DNA of 64,000 bases from the NCBI RefSeq assembly GCF_902167705.1, contig NZ_CABHMZ010000022.1, forward strand, positions 1 through 64,000. Direction: 5' to 3'. This document shows, in pieces, positions 31,763 through 42,310 of the stretch. How positions within the stretch are numbered: the first letter of the stretch is position 1; each line of letters starts with the position of its first letter. The DNA is from Streptococcus constellatus. Lineage in GTDB: Bacteria; Bacillota; Bacilli; Lactobacillales; Streptococcaceae. The notes below the pieces were generated by a model that saw only the letters and a program-made list of their open reading frames with translations, had not been told where the DNA came from and did not search any database. Position numbers and translations under genes: made by a program.

Positions 31763-32734
31763 ATGAAACAGAATACAAAAACACTACTTTTATCTCTCTT
31801 TGCAACAGTTGCTGTTGTACTTTTAGCAGCTTGCGGTGCCAATAAACAAACTTCAAAAACAACTACTTCCTCTTCTGCTGCAAGCGAAGTTACTGTTCAA
31901 ACAGCAAATGGTGAAGTTAAAGTTCCGACCAACCCTAAAAAAATTGTAACACTCGATTTAGGAGCAGCCGATACCATTCGTGCTTTGGGCAAAGAAAGCA
32001 GCATTGCCGGTATGCCAAAGAAAACTCTACCTGCTTATTTGAAAAATCTATCAAGTAAAATCAAAAATGTCGGAACGATGAAAGAACCTGATATGGAGGC
32101 TATCGCTGCCTTAAAACCAGACTTGATTATCGCTTCTGGTCGTACAACTCAATACGTCAAGAAATTCAAGGAAATTGCTCCTACTGTATTGTTCCAAACA
32201 GATAACAAAGACTACTGGGGTTCCACCAAGAAAAATATCCTATCCCTAGCAAGTATCTTCGGGGAAGAGGGAACGAAAAAAGCTAAAAGTGAATTAGCTA
32301 AATTAGACAAGGAAATTCAAAACGTTGCTACTGCAAATGAAAAATCAAATAAAAAGGCTCTTGCGATGATGTTGAATGAAGGTGCAATGTCTGCTTTCGG
32401 AGCTAAATCACGCTTTGCTTTTCTTTACAGCACTTTGAAATTCAAACCAACAGATGCTAAAATTAAGGAATCAAGACACGGACAAGAAGTCAGCTTTGAA
32501 AGTATCAAACAAATCAATCCAGACATCATCTTTGTTTTGAACCGCACTCTTGCTATCGGTGGGGACAATTCGGCTAATAAAGATTTACTGAATAACTCGC
32601 TAGTTCAAGAAACAAACGCTGCCAAAAATAAAGCAATTGTAAACCTGACATCCGATCTCTGGTACCTCAGCGGTGATGGACTTGAATCAACAAAATTGAT
32701 GATTGAAGACGTTAAAAATATAGCTGGGAAATAA
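31763..32734 (+). CDS. siderophore-binding lipoprotein (FatB/YclQ type)
   Basis: 323 aa from the ATG at 31763 with GGAGGATTTCTG upstream; a longer frame begins inside the ATPase gene and is not used. The signal peptide ends in the lipobox VVLLAAC, so Cys is lipidated and anchors the protein outside. The core contains KIVTLDLGAADTIRALGKES, PDLIIASGRTTQYVKKFKE and DIIFVLNRTLAIGGDNS, typical of class III binding proteins for catecholate-type siderophores such as petrobactin-like ligands. The ligand is inferred from family, not proven. Confidence 0.93.
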   Translation: MKQNTKTLLLSLFATVAVVLLAACGANKQTSKTTTSSSAASEVTVQTANGEVKVPTNPKKIVTLDLGAADTIRALGKESSIAGMPKKTLPAYLKNLSSKIKNVGTMKEPDMEAIAALKPDLIIASGRTTQYVKKFKEIAPTVLFQTDNKDYWGSTKKNILSLASIFGEEGTKKAKSELAKLDKEIQNVATANEKSNKKALAMMLNEGAMSAFGAKSRFAFLYSTLKFKPTDAKIKESRHGQEVSFESIKQINPDIIFVLNRTLAIGGDNSANKDLLNNSLVQETNAAKNKAIVNLTSDLWYLSGDGLESTKLMIEDVKNIAGK

Positions 32735-32737
32735 GCA

Positions 32738-32790
32738 AAAAGAGTTGAGAGAAACCTACTTAATTAAGAATTTCTTTCAACTCTTTTATT
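32738..32790. terminator. bidirectional terminator of the iron operon
   Basis: A 17-base stem (AAAAGAGTTGAGAGAAA with TTTCTTTCAACTCTTTT, one G-U pair) with T runs on both strands separates the iron operon from the convergent phosphatase gene. Confidence 0.88.
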
Positions 32791-32810
32791 GTACAAAAAT
32801 CAGCGCTAAC

Positions 32811-33542
32811 TCAGTCATCTTCATCCACCAAATTATTATTTTTAACGAAATAATGTTTTAAGATACCTTCATCGCCAAATAAAACTCCATGGAGAACCCC
32901 GCCATAGACAGCTCCACCATCCATACCAATTTTTTGATCCTGCGTTTGCCAAAGACGACTTGTCCCAGGCATTTCAGAGAAGAGGTAAAAAGTCGGAGTA
33001 TGACCAAATACGATTATCTTTCCTGTTTGATTAAGAGCTTGATGAAAAGGCTCACGTATCCAAACTTTTTGGTAATCACTTGTTTGATGCCAATCTTTCA
33101 AAGTTAAATCAATACCAGCGTGTACAAAAATATAATGTTCTGTTTCAATAAAGAAAGGCATCTGGCGAATAAAAGCCACGAGGTCTGACGCCTCTTCCAA
33201 CACGCGCTTCGCGTCTTCAACTCCATCAACAGGAGTATTTAAAGGCCGTTTTAAAATGGAATTGATTGTCGTATCTCCACCATTGCGACGATAGTGATCA
33301 TAGCCTCTCTTGGGATTATCCAACCAGGTTAGAAACATGTATTCGTGATTCCCAGAAATGCAAATTGCTTCTTGCTTTTCGACAAGACTTTTCACACACT
33401 CTAAAACTGCTCGGCTGTCCTCACCGCGGTCAATCAAATCTCCCAAAAAAATGAGCTGACTTTTCCCATCCCATTTTTTGAGTAATGTTTCTAGCATATC
33501 TGCTTTTCCGTGCACATCGCCAATTACAAAATAATTTGTCAT
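32811..33542 (-). CDS. calcineurin-like metallophosphatase (PP2A-type)
   Basis: 243 aa from the ATG at 33542, which follows AGGAGAAA; upstream codons are not conserved in type. Metal-binding motifs are clear: IGDVHGKADM, FLGDLIDRGEDS, CISGNHEY, and late His residues in IFVHAGID and VFGHTPT. This is the bacterial serine/threonine phosphatase or symmetrical Ap4A hydrolase-like group. Its substrate cannot be told from sequence. Confidence 0.9.
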   Translation of the reverse strand: MTNYFVIGDVHGKADMLETLLKKWDGKSQLIFLGDLIDRGEDSRAVLECVKSLVEKQEAICISGNHEYMFLTWLDNPKRGYDHYRRNGGDTTINSILKRPLNTPVDGVEDAKRVLEEASDLVAFIRQMPFFIETEHYIFVHAGIDLTLKDWHQTSDYQKVWIREPFHQALNQTGKIIVFGHTPTFYLFSEMPGTSRLWQTQDQKIGMDGGAVYGGVLHGVLFGDEGILKHYFVKNNNLVDEDD

Positions 33543-33550
33543 GATTTTTC

Positions 33551-33785
33551 TCCTGATAAAAGAAGAGATTGAAACGAAAGTCTTCAGCTTCAAAGCATAT
33601 TGAGTAATAAACAACTAACGCAGTGGCTAATTGCTCAAAGCACTGCTTTGAGGTTGCAAACAGATCTTGCGGAGCAAGTCACTCTTCGTTCGCTTTTCAA
33701 ACTCGGAAGAAGATTCTTCGTTTCCTTCATTCACCACCTCAACAGTCTAGGAGACTAGAAACTAAGAATTTTTATTTTTGTCTCA
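33551..33785 (-). repeat. degenerate intergenic repeat, copy 1
   Basis: The 250-base gap before the phosphatase gene has no ORF of interest. Read on the minus strand it shares several stretches with 45779-45960: GAAAAGCGAACGAAGAG (33685-33701 region), CACTGCGTTAGTTGTTTATT (33606-33625 region) and GAAGCTGAAGACTTTCGT. These match a small non-coding repeat family seen in streptococcal genomes. The resemblance is by eye. Confidence 0.55.
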
Positions 33786-33793
33786 CTTCTATT

Positions 33794-35452
33794 TTATTTT
33801 TTCAATAGTTCTCTAGCCTGCGTAAAGGCAGATTCTGTTACATTTTCACCAGCCAACATTTTAGCAATTTCTTCAATCCGTTCATCATCTGATAACAGGC
33901 GAACAGTTGAAACGGTCGAATGCTCATCTGATATTTTTTCAATGAAAAATTGATAATCTGCGATGGCAATCACTTGAGGTAAGTGCGAGATGGCAAGGAC
34001 TTGTCCGTTTGAGCCAATCCTATGAATCTTTTGGGCGATAGCTTGCGCAACACGTCCCGATACGCCCGTATCCACCTCATCAAAGACAATGCTGGTCTTG
34101 CCTTCCTTACGAGAAAAAGCAGACTTGATTGCCAGCATCAAACGAGACAATTCACCACCAGAAGCGACCTTAACGAGAGGCTTGAAATCTTCACCCGGAT
34201 TGGTCGAAATGTAAAATTCAACATGCTCATTTCCCTCACGGCTGAACTTACCTTTGGTAAATTGAACCTGAAAATTTGCCTTTTCCATATAGAGGTCTTT
34301 TAACTCTTGCTGAATCTCGGCTTCTAACTGCTGTGCTAATTCATGTCTAGCTTGACTGAGATGGCCTGCTAGAGAAACCAAATCTTTTTCTAGCTTTTTC
34401 AGCTCTTTGTCCAAATCCTCTGATGAAAGATTTTTCCCAGTAAGAAGAGCGTATTCTTTAGAAATCTGCTCAAAATAAGCTAAAACATCATCTACTTGTC
34501 CACCATATTTGCGAGTAATGGCGTATATTAGATCAAGGCGACTTTCTACTTCTAAAAGACGTCCACCATCAAAATCCAAGCCTTCTAGAATATCTTCCAA
34601 ACGCTTTGTTACATCTTCCAGCACATAGTAAGATTCTGAGAGATTAGCTGCAATTTCTTTGTAAGTAGCATCATATTCTTCGATAGCTTCCATATCATTC
34701 ATGGCAGAGCGAACATTCGCTAAACTAGAAAATTCTTCATCATCCAGCATGGCATAGGCATTTGTCAAAGTATCCGCAATCTGCTTATGGTTGAGCAATT
34801 TATCACGTTCTTGGTTTAAAGCTAAATCTTCGCCAGCTTTTAAATTAGCCGCCTCAATCTCTGCAATCTGGTATTCCAGCATGTCAATCCGTGCTTTATT
34901 TTCTTCTTGATTCTTCTGAATCGTTACAACCTGCTTGCGCAACTGGCGATACTGGTCAAAGGTTTGTTGATAATCCGCTTTGAGTTTAAAAAACGCGTCA
35001 TCTCCAAACTCATCCAACATGGCAATATGCAGCTGCGGTCGCATGAGTTCTTCCTGGTCATGCTGACCGTGAATGTCCACCAAATGCTGTCCAACTGCCC
35101 GCAAAACAGACAAATTGACCATTTGACCATTGATACGGCTAACGCTGCGTCCATTTTGAAAAATTTCCCGCCGAATAATCAACTCATCCGTCATCTCAAG
35201 ACCTTGCTGCTCAAAAATTTCAGTCAAAGCCTTGCTCTGCTCAATCGCAAAAAGCCCTTCAATCTCAGCTTTAGGAGCGCCATGACGAATCACATCTGTT
35301 GTCGCGCGACTCCCCAACATCATATTCATGGCATCAATAATAATAGATTTTCCAGCGCCTGTTTCCCCCGTCAAAACAGTCATTCCCTGTTCAAAATTGA
35401 GGGAAACCTCTTCAATAATCGCAAAATTTTTAATGGAAATTTCAAGTAACAT
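33794..35452 (-). CDS. recN: DNA repair protein RecN
   Basis: 552 aa. An SMC-like ATPase: Walker A TGETGAGKSIIIDAM near residue 30, a long coiled coil in the middle (residues about 150-370), the signature SGGELSRLMLAIK and Walker B SIVFDEVDTGVSG. RecN acts early at double-strand breaks and gathers DNA ends. It is the last gene of the xseA-xseB-ispA-tlyA-argR-recN cluster, common to streptococci, and follows argR by 7 bases. Confidence 0.97.
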   Translation of the reverse strand: MLLEISIKNFAIIEEVSLNFEQGMTVLTGETGAGKSIIIDAMNMMLGSRATTDVIRHGAPKAEIEGLFAIEQSKALTEIFEQQGLEMTDELIIRREIFQNGRSVSRINGQMVNLSVLRAVGQHLVDIHGQHDQEELMRPQLHIAMLDEFGDDAFFKLKADYQQTFDQYRQLRKQVVTIQKNQEENKARIDMLEYQIAEIEAANLKAGEDLALNQERDKLLNHKQIADTLTNAYAMLDDEEFSSLANVRSAMNDMEAIEEYDATYKEIAANLSESYYVLEDVTKRLEDILEGLDFDGGRLLEVESRLDLIYAITRKYGGQVDDVLAYFEQISKEYALLTGKNLSSEDLDKELKKLEKDLVSLAGHLSQARHELAQQLEAEIQQELKDLYMEKANFQVQFTKGKFSREGNEHVEFYISTNPGEDFKPLVKVASGGELSRLMLAIKSAFSRKEGKTSIVFDEVDTGVSGRVAQAIAQKIHRIGSNGQVLAISHLPQVIAIADYQFFIEKISDEHSTVSTVRLLSDDERIEEIAKMLAGENVTESAFTQARELLKK

Positions 35453-35459
35453 AGGCTAC

Positions 35460-35891
35460 CTACCAATTTTTTATCTCTTCCAATACCTTATGAGCCATTT
35501 CTTCGCTACGGAAAATAAGGAGAATCGTGTCATCATCCGCTAAAATGCTAAAAATGTCATGAGAGAAGTCTTCTACAATGTGTCGCTTCACAAAAGCTGT
35601 ACTTCCAGGAACAAGGTGAAGGTTGATCATATTCCCTAACAACTCAGAACCTAAAACATTGTTATCCGCTAATTTTAAGCTTGTAGTAGCTGATTTGGGT
35701 AGTTCATAGATATAGGTGTTGTCTTTCAGCGGAATTTTGACAATCCCCAACTCTTTAATATCACGCGAAACAGTTGCTTGAGTAGCTGTAATTCCTGATT
35801 GCTTCAGATATTCTACAATAGCTTCTTGGGTGCCGACCTCATATTCCGATACAAAACGTCTAATTTTTTCTAATCTTTCCTTTTTATTCAT
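35460..35891 (-). CDS. argR: ArgR-type transcriptional regulator
   Basis: 143 aa. The N-terminal winged helix RLEKIRRFVSEYEVGTQEAI, with TQATVSRDIKELGIVKIPL as recognition part, and the C-terminal oligomerisation domain with DDDTILLIFRSEEMAHKVLE match ArgR/AhrC. Streptococci encode several ArgR paralogues; the arginine-binding residues cannot be judged by eye. It overlaps the tlyA gene by 8 bases. Its role within this DNA-repair cluster is not clear in the literature. Confidence 0.93.
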   Translation of the reverse strand: MNKKERLEKIRRFVSEYEVGTQEAIVEYLKQSGITATQATVSRDIKELGIVKIPLKDNTYIYELPKSATTSLKLADNNVLGSELLGNMINLHLVPGSTAFVKRHIVEDFSHDIFSILADDDTILLIFRSEEMAHKVLEEIKNW

Positions 35892-36699
35892 CCTTAAATT
35901 CCTTATGTGCTGCCTCGACGACAGTTGTAATGATTGTTTTTACTAGATTTTCTGGGTGAGAACTTTTTTCTAAATAGGCTAAAAATTCCACATTCCCATG
36001 CCCACCTTGAATAGGGGAGAAATCTAGACCTTTGACAGAGAATCCTGCCTCCGCCATAACGTCCGTTACGTTTTCTAAAACTGCTTGATGTACTTTTTTA
36101 TCTTTTACAATCCCATTTTTGCCAATCTGCTCTCTACCTGCTTCAAACTGAGGTTTGATGAGTGCCACCACTTTCCCATTTTCAGCCAAAATCTTATGCA
36201 GAGCTGGCAAAATGAGTCGCAGCGAGATAAAGCTGACATCAATGGAGGCAAAGCGAGGTGTCTCCTCAAAATCAGCTACCTCTGCATAGCGAAAATTGAA
36301 TTGCTCCATGCTGATGACGCGTTCATCTTGGCGCAATTTCCAAGCCAATTGATTGGTGCCGACATCGACCGCATAGACCTGTCGTGCCCCGTTTTGTAGC
36401 ATGACGTCCGTAAAACCGCCCGTTGATGCCCCAATGTCCAACGTGACCTGATTTTCAACTGAAATTTCAAAAATCTGCAAAGCCTTTTCTAATTTTAAAC
36501 CACCACGACTAACATATTTGAGCTTTTCTCCTTTGAGTTTCAACTCAATGCCTTCATCAATTTTTTCGCCAGGTTTATCAAAACGCTCACCATTGATAAC
36601 GGCAACGACTAAGCCCGCCATTACACCACGTTTGGCCTGCTCTCTAGTATCAAAGAGACCTTGCTTATAAGCTAGAACATCTACTCTTTCTTTCGTCAT
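35884..36699 (-). CDS. tlyA: TlyA family RNA methyltransferase / S4-domain protein
   Basis: 271 aa. The S4 RNA-binding domain ([35 protein letters not shown]) precedes a FtsJ-like methyltransferase domain with the SAM motif TLDIGASTGGFTDVMLQNGA and the K-D-K-E-like residues near IKPQFEAGREQIGKNGIV. In other bacteria TlyA methylates 16S and 23S rRNA. It overlaps ispA by 35 bases and argR by 8. Confidence 0.94.
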   Translation of the reverse strand: MTKERVDVLAYKQGLFDTREQAKRGVMAGLVVAVINGERFDKPGEKIDEGIELKLKGEKLKYVSRGGLKLEKALQIFEISVENQVTLDIGASTGGFTDVMLQNGARQVYAVDVGTNQLAWKLRQDERVISMEQFNFRYAEVADFEETPRFASIDVSFISLRLILPALHKILAENGKVVALIKPQFEAGREQIGKNGIVKDKKVHQAVLENVTDVMAEAGFSVKGLDFSPIQGGHGNVEFLAYLEKSSHPENLVKTIITTVVEAAHKEFKDE

Positions 36700-37567
36700 T
36701 AAGCCTTAAACTTTCTATTATTTTTCTGATAGCAGACGCCGAAAAATCTATTTCTGTTTCTACTTCTGTCAATAAATCCTCGGCTGCACTCAACTGTTCT
36801 TTAAAGAAATCCTTGGCACCGCTCAAGCCTAAAATGGCTGGATAAGTGGCTTTCTCTGCTGCCACATCTTTCTGCGGTGTCTTGCCTATGTCTTCAAAGT
36901 TCGCTGTAATATCTAAAATATCATCTCGTACCTGAAAAGCTAGACCAAGTAATTGACCAATTTTTCGTAATTTTTCTTGCTGTGGTTCTCCTATTTCAGC
37001 AATCAAACCCGCAGCAATAAAAGGATAGGTCAGAAGTTTGCCAGTTTTGTTGGCATGAATAATCTGTAGCTCTGCCAGACTAATGTCTCGACCTTCGCCC
37101 TGCATGTCAAGCACCTGACCTCCGACCATGCCAAAAGTCCCTGCAGCTAATGATAATTCTGCAATTAAGTTTGCCTTAATTTGACTAGGCAACGCTGCTT
37201 TTGCCACCAAGACATAAGAGTCCAAGAAGAGGGAATCACCTGCTAGAATAGCCATATCCTCTCCAAATTTCTTGTGGCTAGTTAAGCGACCGCGACGATA
37301 ATCATCATCGTCCATAGCCGGCAAATCATCATGAATCAAGCTGCCAGTGTGAATCATTTCAAGCGCTGCCGCCACCTGAAAATGAGTTTCTGTCAGCTCT
37401 AACCCCATACCCTCTAACAATTCCAAAAGCAAAAGAGGGCGAATACGCTTGCCACCTGCATTGACTGAGTAAAGAATCGCTTCTATCAAATCAGCGGACA
37501 CCACTTTTTGAGCATAAAAAGTCTCAATAGCCTGCCCAATTCTAGCTAATTTTTCGTCTTGTTTCAT
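36665..37567 (-). CDS. ispA: polyprenyl (farnesyl/geranylgeranyl) diphosphate synthase
   Basis: 300 aa. The first Asp-rich motif [16 protein letters not shown] (near residue 80), [16 protein letters not shown] upstream and the second Asp-rich motif [10 protein letters not shown] (near 215) identify a trans-isoprenyl diphosphate synthase; DDDD with D-D-I-L-D is typical of FPP synthases. It makes precursors for undecaprenyl carriers and quinones or other lipids. It starts with a 4-base overlap with xseB. Confidence 0.95.
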   Translation of the reverse strand: MKQDEKLARIGQAIETFYAQKVVSADLIEAILYSVNAGGKRIRPLLLLELLEGMGLELTETHFQVAAALEMIHTGSLIHDDLPAMDDDDYRRGRLTSHKKFGEDMAILAGDSLFLDSYVLVAKAALPSQIKANLIAELSLAAGTFGMVGGQVLDMQGEGRDISLAELQIIHANKTGKLLTYPFIAAGLIAEIGEPQQEKLRKIGQLLGLAFQVRDDILDITANFEDIGKTPQKDVAAEKATYPAILGLSGAKDFFKEQLSAAEDLLTEVETEIDFSASAIRKIIESLRLNDERKSRCSSL

Positions 37568-37776
37568 TCCATTTCCGTTTCTGTGCCGTCAGCCTGCATA
37601 ACCTTGACGAGTGTTTTTTCTGCTTTATCCAAGGTTGTTTGAAGTTCTTTTGAAAGCTGCATGCCCTTTTGGAACTCAGAAATCGCTTCTTCCAAAGGAA
37701 CATCTCCGTTTTCTAACTTTTGTACAATGACTTCTAAGTCTGCTAAATTTTCTTCAAATTTCTTTTCTTTCGACAT
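37564..37776 (-). CDS. xseB: exodeoxyribonuclease VII small subunit
   Basis: 70 aa, the normal size. [20 protein letters not shown] and [20 protein letters not shown] are the family signature. With XseA it forms ExoVII, which degrades single-stranded DNA from both ends. It overlaps the end of xseA by 23 bases. Confidence 0.97.
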   Translation of the reverse strand: MSKEKKFEENLADLEVIVQKLENGDVPLEEAISEFQKGMQLSKELQTTLDKAEKTLVKVMQADGTETEME

Positions 37777-39094
37777 TTTTTACCTCAACTTCTATCTGAC
37801 CATCTCGCATGACCACACTGACCTTGTCGCCCTTTTCTATATCCTTAGTGCTAGCTACTATCTTGTCGCCTTTTTGAACAATGGCATAACCACGCGCCAC
37901 AATCCGGCTGGTATCTAACATGAGCAAGGCATCGGACAGCCGCTTAGCTTCTGCAACCTTGTAATCATAAATCACTGCCATATTGCTACGCAAAAGTCGT
38001 TCCAACTGAGCTGCACGCTCTTGATAAGTCTGAACCTGCCTTAAGGGAGCCAAAGCCTCCAAACGATATTGCAAAAGCCTTGTTTGTTGCATTCCTTCAC
38101 TATAATATTCGCGAATTTTTTGCTTGAGCCGCAAATTTAATTGATCTAATTTTTGCAGGTAGCTATCGTATAGCCGCTCTGGTTGGCGAAAAATGACAGA
38201 CTGGCTCAACTTCGCCAAGCGCTCACGATTATAAGTAAGCCGATTAGATGTAGCAGTTGCCAAACGATTCTGTTGTTGCTGCAAGTGTGCTAGGAGATCC
38301 AACTTTGTTACAGGTGTTGCTAATTCTGCAGCTGCAGTCGGTGTTGCAGCCCGCCTATCTGCAACAAAATCTGCCAAGGTCGTATCCGTTTCATGCCCTA
38401 CACTAGAAATAATCGGAATGTGGGATTCAAAAATTGCACGGACAACCACTTCCTCGTTAAACGCCCAGAGGTCTTCAATCGAGCCGCCACCTCGACCGAT
38501 AATGAGCACATCTAAATCATTTCGCTCATTAGCACGACGAATATTTTCTGCTACTTCAGCAGACGCTCCCTCGCCTTGCACCTTTGTCGGATAAAGAATT
38601 ATCTCAACTCCCGAAAAACGACGACTGACAGTTGTGATAATATCACGAACCACTGCACCACTAGGACTGGTCACTACTCCAATTTTCTTGGGGAATTGCG
38701 GCAAGGCTTGCTTAAAACGCTCCTCAAAAAGCCCTTCTTCGCCTAGCTTTTTTTTGAGTTGCTCAAACTGAATCGCCAAAGCTCCAATACCGTCTGGCTC
38801 CGCTTTTTCAATGATAATAGAATAAGACCCACTCGGTTCATAGAGTTGAATACGACCGACGACATTGATTTTCATACCTTCTTCCAGATCAAAGCCTAGT
38901 TTTTTATAGACACCGCCCCAGATTGTCGCTTGAATAACAGCCTTTTCATCTTTGAGAGAGAAATATTGGTGATTAGGTCGCCTACGAAAATTAGAAACTT
39001 GCCCCGTCAGATAAACTCGCTCTAAATAAGGATCTTTATCAAATTTTAATTTTAAGTATTTGGTCAAGGTTGACACGGATAAATACTCAGTCAT
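37754..39094 (-). CDS. xseA: exodeoxyribonuclease VII large subunit
   Basis: 446 aa. An N-terminal OB domain ([20 protein letters not shown]), the catalytic core with [39 protein letters not shown] and [20 protein letters not shown], and a long C-terminal coiled coil that binds XseB. All core motifs are intact. It heads the cluster that continues to recN. Confidence 0.97.
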   Translation of the reverse strand: MTEYLSVSTLTKYLKLKFDKDPYLERVYLTGQVSNFRRRPNHQYFSLKDEKAVIQATIWGGVYKKLGFDLEEGMKINVVGRIQLYEPSGSYSIIIEKAEPDGIGALAIQFEQLKKKLGEEGLFEERFKQALPQFPKKIGVVTSPSGAVVRDIITTVSRRFSGVEIILYPTKVQGEGASAEVAENIRRANERNDLDVLIIGRGGGSIEDLWAFNEEVVVRAIFESHIPIISSVGHETDTTLADFVADRRAATPTAAAELATPVTKLDLLAHLQQQQNRLATATSNRLTYNRERLAKLSQSVIFRQPERLYDSYLQKLDQLNLRLKQKIREYYSEGMQQTRLLQYRLEALAPLRQVQTYQERAAQLERLLRSNMAVIYDYKVAEAKRLSDALLMLDTSRIVARGYAIVQKGDKIVASTKDIEKGDKVSVVMRDGQIEVEVKNVERKEI

Positions 39095-39221
39095 TCCTCT
39101 CCTTTCATTTCCTGTAATGCTTCTTTATTCATAATTTTTATTATACCAAACAATCTATAAAAAATCATTTCCAGCCCTCAACGAAAAAGGAAAGACTAGT
39201 TTCCCATATCTTAAGCAGAAC

Positions 39222-40028
39222 CTAGCCCAACAAACTTGCCAAAATATACAAAAGATAGATATGCGCAGGATAGAAAATGTAGAAAAATAACTTCATACCA
39301 CGACCCTTTTCACCATTGTAAAAATACATTGGAATAATCGCAAAAACCATCATCCATTGCACAGACGTTGGATCTGTCAGATACACAAATAAAGAGACTA
39401 GTGCTAATATCACCATTTGTGCTATGCGGTGTCTGCGGAAGATATAAAAGAGAAGGCCAAGGTAAACCATGACATACCCTCCTTCAACCACGAGAATGTT
39501 CGGAATAGCCATGATAAAAAAGGCAATAATTTGAACCATAAGAGGCGATATATTTTCACTAGCTAGATAACCTGATAGAAACAAAGCCGGCAGAGCCAGA
39601 AGAATCGGTAAAAGAAAAAGGCCCAATCCTTTCCAGAATGAATGAAGTTTCTTTTCTTTCACACCCTCAACCATCAAATCCCAAGCACAGATAGATATGC
39701 CTGCTAGGAAAAAGGCGCCAAAAGCATTATTCGCCAGCCCAACTTGACCATTGGTAAAAAAGTGACTGACAATTATATTTCCAATAATCATAAACCATGT
39801 CATAAATAGCAACCGTTTTAAATAAGCTTTTCGATTATGGGTATAATAAAAACTATCAGCTGCTAGAAACATAAAAAGAGGAAAAACTACGCGTCCGATC
39901 ATTGTTAGCCACATCGGGGCGCCAAAAGCACCAAACATTTCGTAGATATGATCTAAAAACATAAGTAAAATAGCTAAAATTTTCAAGTTTGTTGCATTTG
40001 ATATTTTCTTTAAAGATTGTAACATCAT
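39222..40028 (-). CDS. TraX-like membrane protein
   Basis: 268 aa with about eight membrane spans. The start NATNLKILAILLMFLDHIYE and the segment MIGRVVFPLFMFLAADSFYY, HNRKAYLKRLLFM match the TraX family, named for a pilin acetylase of conjugative plasmids. In streptococci the chromosomal copies are common and probably acylate a cell-surface molecule, but the substrate is unknown. It stands alone, with no conjugation gene nearby. Confidence 0.88.
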   Translation of the reverse strand: MMLQSLKKISNATNLKILAILLMFLDHIYEMFGAFGAPMWLTMIGRVVFPLFMFLAADSFYYTHNRKAYLKRLLFMTWFMIIGNIIVSHFFTNGQVGLANNAFGAFFLAGISICAWDLMVEGVKEKKLHSFWKGLGLFLLPILLALPALFLSGYLASENISPLMVQIIAFFIMAIPNILVVEGGYVMVYLGLLFYIFRRHRIAQMVILALVSLFVYLTDPTSVQWMMVFAIIPMYFYNGEKGRGMKLFFYIFYPAHIYLLYILASLLG

Positions 40029-40138
40029 AAATTCTCCATTTCATTTTTTCAACAAGAATAATCTTACCGAAAATTTCCCGCTCTTTCCATTACATAAACT
40101 TATATTTTCAGAAAGTAAAGTGACATTTTTGTAAGACA

Positions 40139-40185
40139 GAAAAAATAAGGTCAAGATAAAAAATCTCAACCTCATTAGATGCAAT
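40139..40185 (-). terminator. possible terminator in the nnrD-TraX gap
   Basis: On the minus strand AGGTTGAGAT and ATCTTGACCT pair with a 2x2 internal loop and are followed by TATTTTTT. The rest of the gap 40029-40330 is AT-rich and shows no gene or clear promoter. Confidence 0.45.
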
Positions 40186-40330
40186 GAATTTTCATAAGAT
40201 AGTGGATATTGAAAAAGTTCATTCTCCCTTTCAACTTGTAACTAAGCCTCATGAACTAAATATTACTTTTATAAACAGATAATAAAAGTTAAACTGTTCA
40301 ATTTTTTAAATGCTTTTGCAGGCTTTTTCA

Positions 40331-41188
40331 TTATAACATATTTTCTTTTTTAGCTAGTTTCTTCATCCACTTAGGGATTTCTTTGCTGATTTCCGTTGGC
40401 AAGACTACATAGTTTTCTTTGCTTAACTCCTCTGCAATGGCTGAATGAAGATAGACAGCCGCAGTTACACGTTCTAGTAGAGGGGTCATTTTAAACTGTC
40501 CTGCAAAGCCCGCAATCATGCCTGCAAGAGTATCTCCCATACCGCCTGTGGCTTGATAAGGACCACCAATGCTCAGTTGAAAATGATTTCCATTTCCACT
40601 TTGAAAAATAGTCGTTCCATGCTTTTTCTGAACAACGATAGTTCCAGCAGGCAAGGAATTAACAGCTTCTTGGCTTTTTTCAACTGTCTGATCAGCTATC
40701 TTTAGTCCACTCAATCGCTCCCATTCTTTTTGATGCGGAGTAAAAATCGTTTGCGCTTTTGGAAACGGCAGAGTTCCTTTGCTGTAAAGAGAAATAGCTC
40801 CACCATCCATGATTAAGATTTGATGTTCACTAACAAGATCTACTATCAACTGTAAAACCTCTTTTTCAAGAGAATTTTCAGCTAAACCTGGGCCGATCAA
40901 TAACACCTCTGCTTTTTGAATCTGTTCTTTCAACAATTTCTCATCCTGAATGTCAAACGCCATCGCCTCTGGTAAATGAGCATGGAGAGCTGCGATATTT
41001 TCCCTATCCGTCGCAACTGTCACAAGACCAGCTCCGCTGTGAACTGCCGCCAACGCCGCCATGATAATTGCTCCACCAAAAGGATAAGTGCCGCCAATCA
41101 GCAACAAGCGACCGTAGTCCCCTTTGTGACTATTGAGAGAACGTGGCTGAATAACCTTTTCCAATACCGTACGATCGACCACTTTCAT
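40331..41188 (-). CDS. nnrD: ADP-dependent (S)-NAD(P)H-hydrate dehydratase
   Basis: 285 aa, single-domain form without the N-terminal epimerase. Ribokinase-like fold motifs: LLIGGTYPFGGAIIMAALAA, LLIGPGL, MDGGAIS, TPHQKEWERL and the catalytic GGMGDTLAGMIAG. It repairs damaged NAD(P)H hydrates. It follows folD on the same strand with about 90 bases between. Confidence 0.93.
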   Translation of the reverse strand: MKVVDRTVLEKVIQPRSLNSHKGDYGRLLLIGGTYPFGGAIIMAALAAVHSGAGLVTVATDRENIAALHAHLPEAMAFDIQDEKLLKEQIQKAEVLLIGPGLAENSLEKEVLQLIVDLVSEHQILIMDGGAISLYSKGTLPFPKAQTIFTPHQKEWERLSGLKIADQTVEKSQEAVNSLPAGTIVVQKKHGTTIFQSGNGNHFQLSIGGPYQATGGMGDTLAGMIAGFAGQFKMTPLLERVTAAVYLHSAIAEELSKENYVVLPTEISKEIPKWMKKLAKKENML

Positions 41189-41280
41189 TGTTTTCTCCTT
41201 TTATATGATATAGCCCCTTATTTATCTTTATTTTACCATAAAAAAGACATGCCCCCAAAAATTGACGACATATCCCATTT

Positions 41281-42141
41281 CTATTTCTTCAAACTCCGTT
41301 TGCACGCTCGATAAGTTTGCTCCATGAGCATGGTAATGGTCATCGGACCAACCCCTCTCGGTACAGGAGTGATGAGACTAGCGATTTCCGATACTTCGTC
41401 AAATTTCACGTCGCCAATCAATTTACCTTTCTCGTCACGATTCATACCGACATCAATCACGACCGCGCCTTCTTTGACAAAATCTTTGGTCACAAAATGC
41501 CCGCGCCCAATAGCTACAACTAAAATATCAGCCTTTTTTGTTATTTCTGATAAATGGTGTGTTCGTGAATGCGTCAGAGTCACTGTAGCATTTTTAGCAA
41601 GTAAAAGTTGTGCCATGGGCTTTCCTACAATGTTACTTCGGCCAATGACCACCGCACGTTTCCCTTCTAATTCCACACCGTACTCATGAAACATTTCCAT
41701 AATACCAGCAGGTGTTGAGGGAATCATGACAGGATGACCGCTCCAAAGACGTCCCATATTCATTGGGTGGAAACCATCCACATCCTTATCCGGATCAATT
41801 GCTAGCAGCACCGCTTCTTCATCAATGTGTTTGGGAAGAGGCAACTGTACTAAAATACCATGCCAATCTGGATCTTGATTGTACTTTTCAATCAAAATCA
41901 GCAGCTCTTCTTGAGTTGTTGTTTCTGGCAGGCGCACCACTTCACTCCGAAGTCCCGCAGCCAAGGCAGAACGCTCTTTATTTCGCACATAGACCTGACT
42001 AGCTGGGTTATTGCCCACTAAAATCACTACAAGCCCCGGTACCAAGCCGGTCTTTTCTTTTAACTTTTTGACTTTTTCTGCTAACTGTGTTTGTAACTTT
42101 TCCGCCAAAGCCTTGCCATCAATTATCTTTGCCATATCCAT
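41281..42141 (-). CDS. folD: FolD, methylene-THF dehydrogenase/cyclohydrolase
   Basis: 286 aa. Conserved motifs: [20 protein letters not shown] with the catalytic YVRNK Lys, [27 protein letters not shown], and the cofactor loop [18 protein letters not shown], ending [16 protein letters not shown]. It interconverts methylene- and formyl-THF for purine and thymidylate synthesis. The start may be the ATG at 42141 or the one at 42135 (MAKIIDG). Confidence 0.97.
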   Translation of the reverse strand: MDMAKIIDGKALAEKLQTQLAEKVKKLKEKTGLVPGLVVILVGNNPASQVYVRNKERSALAAGLRSEVVRLPETTTQEELLILIEKYNQDPDWHGILVQLPLPKHIDEEAVLLAIDPDKDVDGFHPMNMGRLWSGHPVMIPSTPAGIMEMFHEYGVELEGKRAVVIGRSNIVGKPMAQLLLAKNATVTLTHSRTHHLSEITKKADILVVAIGRGHFVTKDFVKEGAVVIDVGMNRDEKGKLIGDVKFDEVSEIASLITPVPRGVGPMTITMLMEQTYRACKRSLKK

Positions 42142-42310
42142 CTCATTTCTAATTTCTTCATTCTATTATAACAAAAAAATAGCGACTTGCCTTATAGACT
42201 TTTTTTATAAAAAGTTATAAGCCAAAACATCGTAAAATTCCCTTTTTCTTTGTATTTTTTACCATTTTATGAAAATTTACATAAAAAATAGAGAAAAATC
42301 AGCCAAAAAA

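Noticed and set aside
34907..35449. Plus-strand ORF of 180 codons opposite recN
   Set aside because: It lies fully on the antisense of recN, starts without a ribosome site and resembles no protein; it reflects codon bias of the real gene.
39222..40028. Conjugative element suggested by the TraX-like gene
   Set aside because: No relaxase, coupling protein or other transfer gene is near; chromosomal TraX-like genes are common in streptococci.
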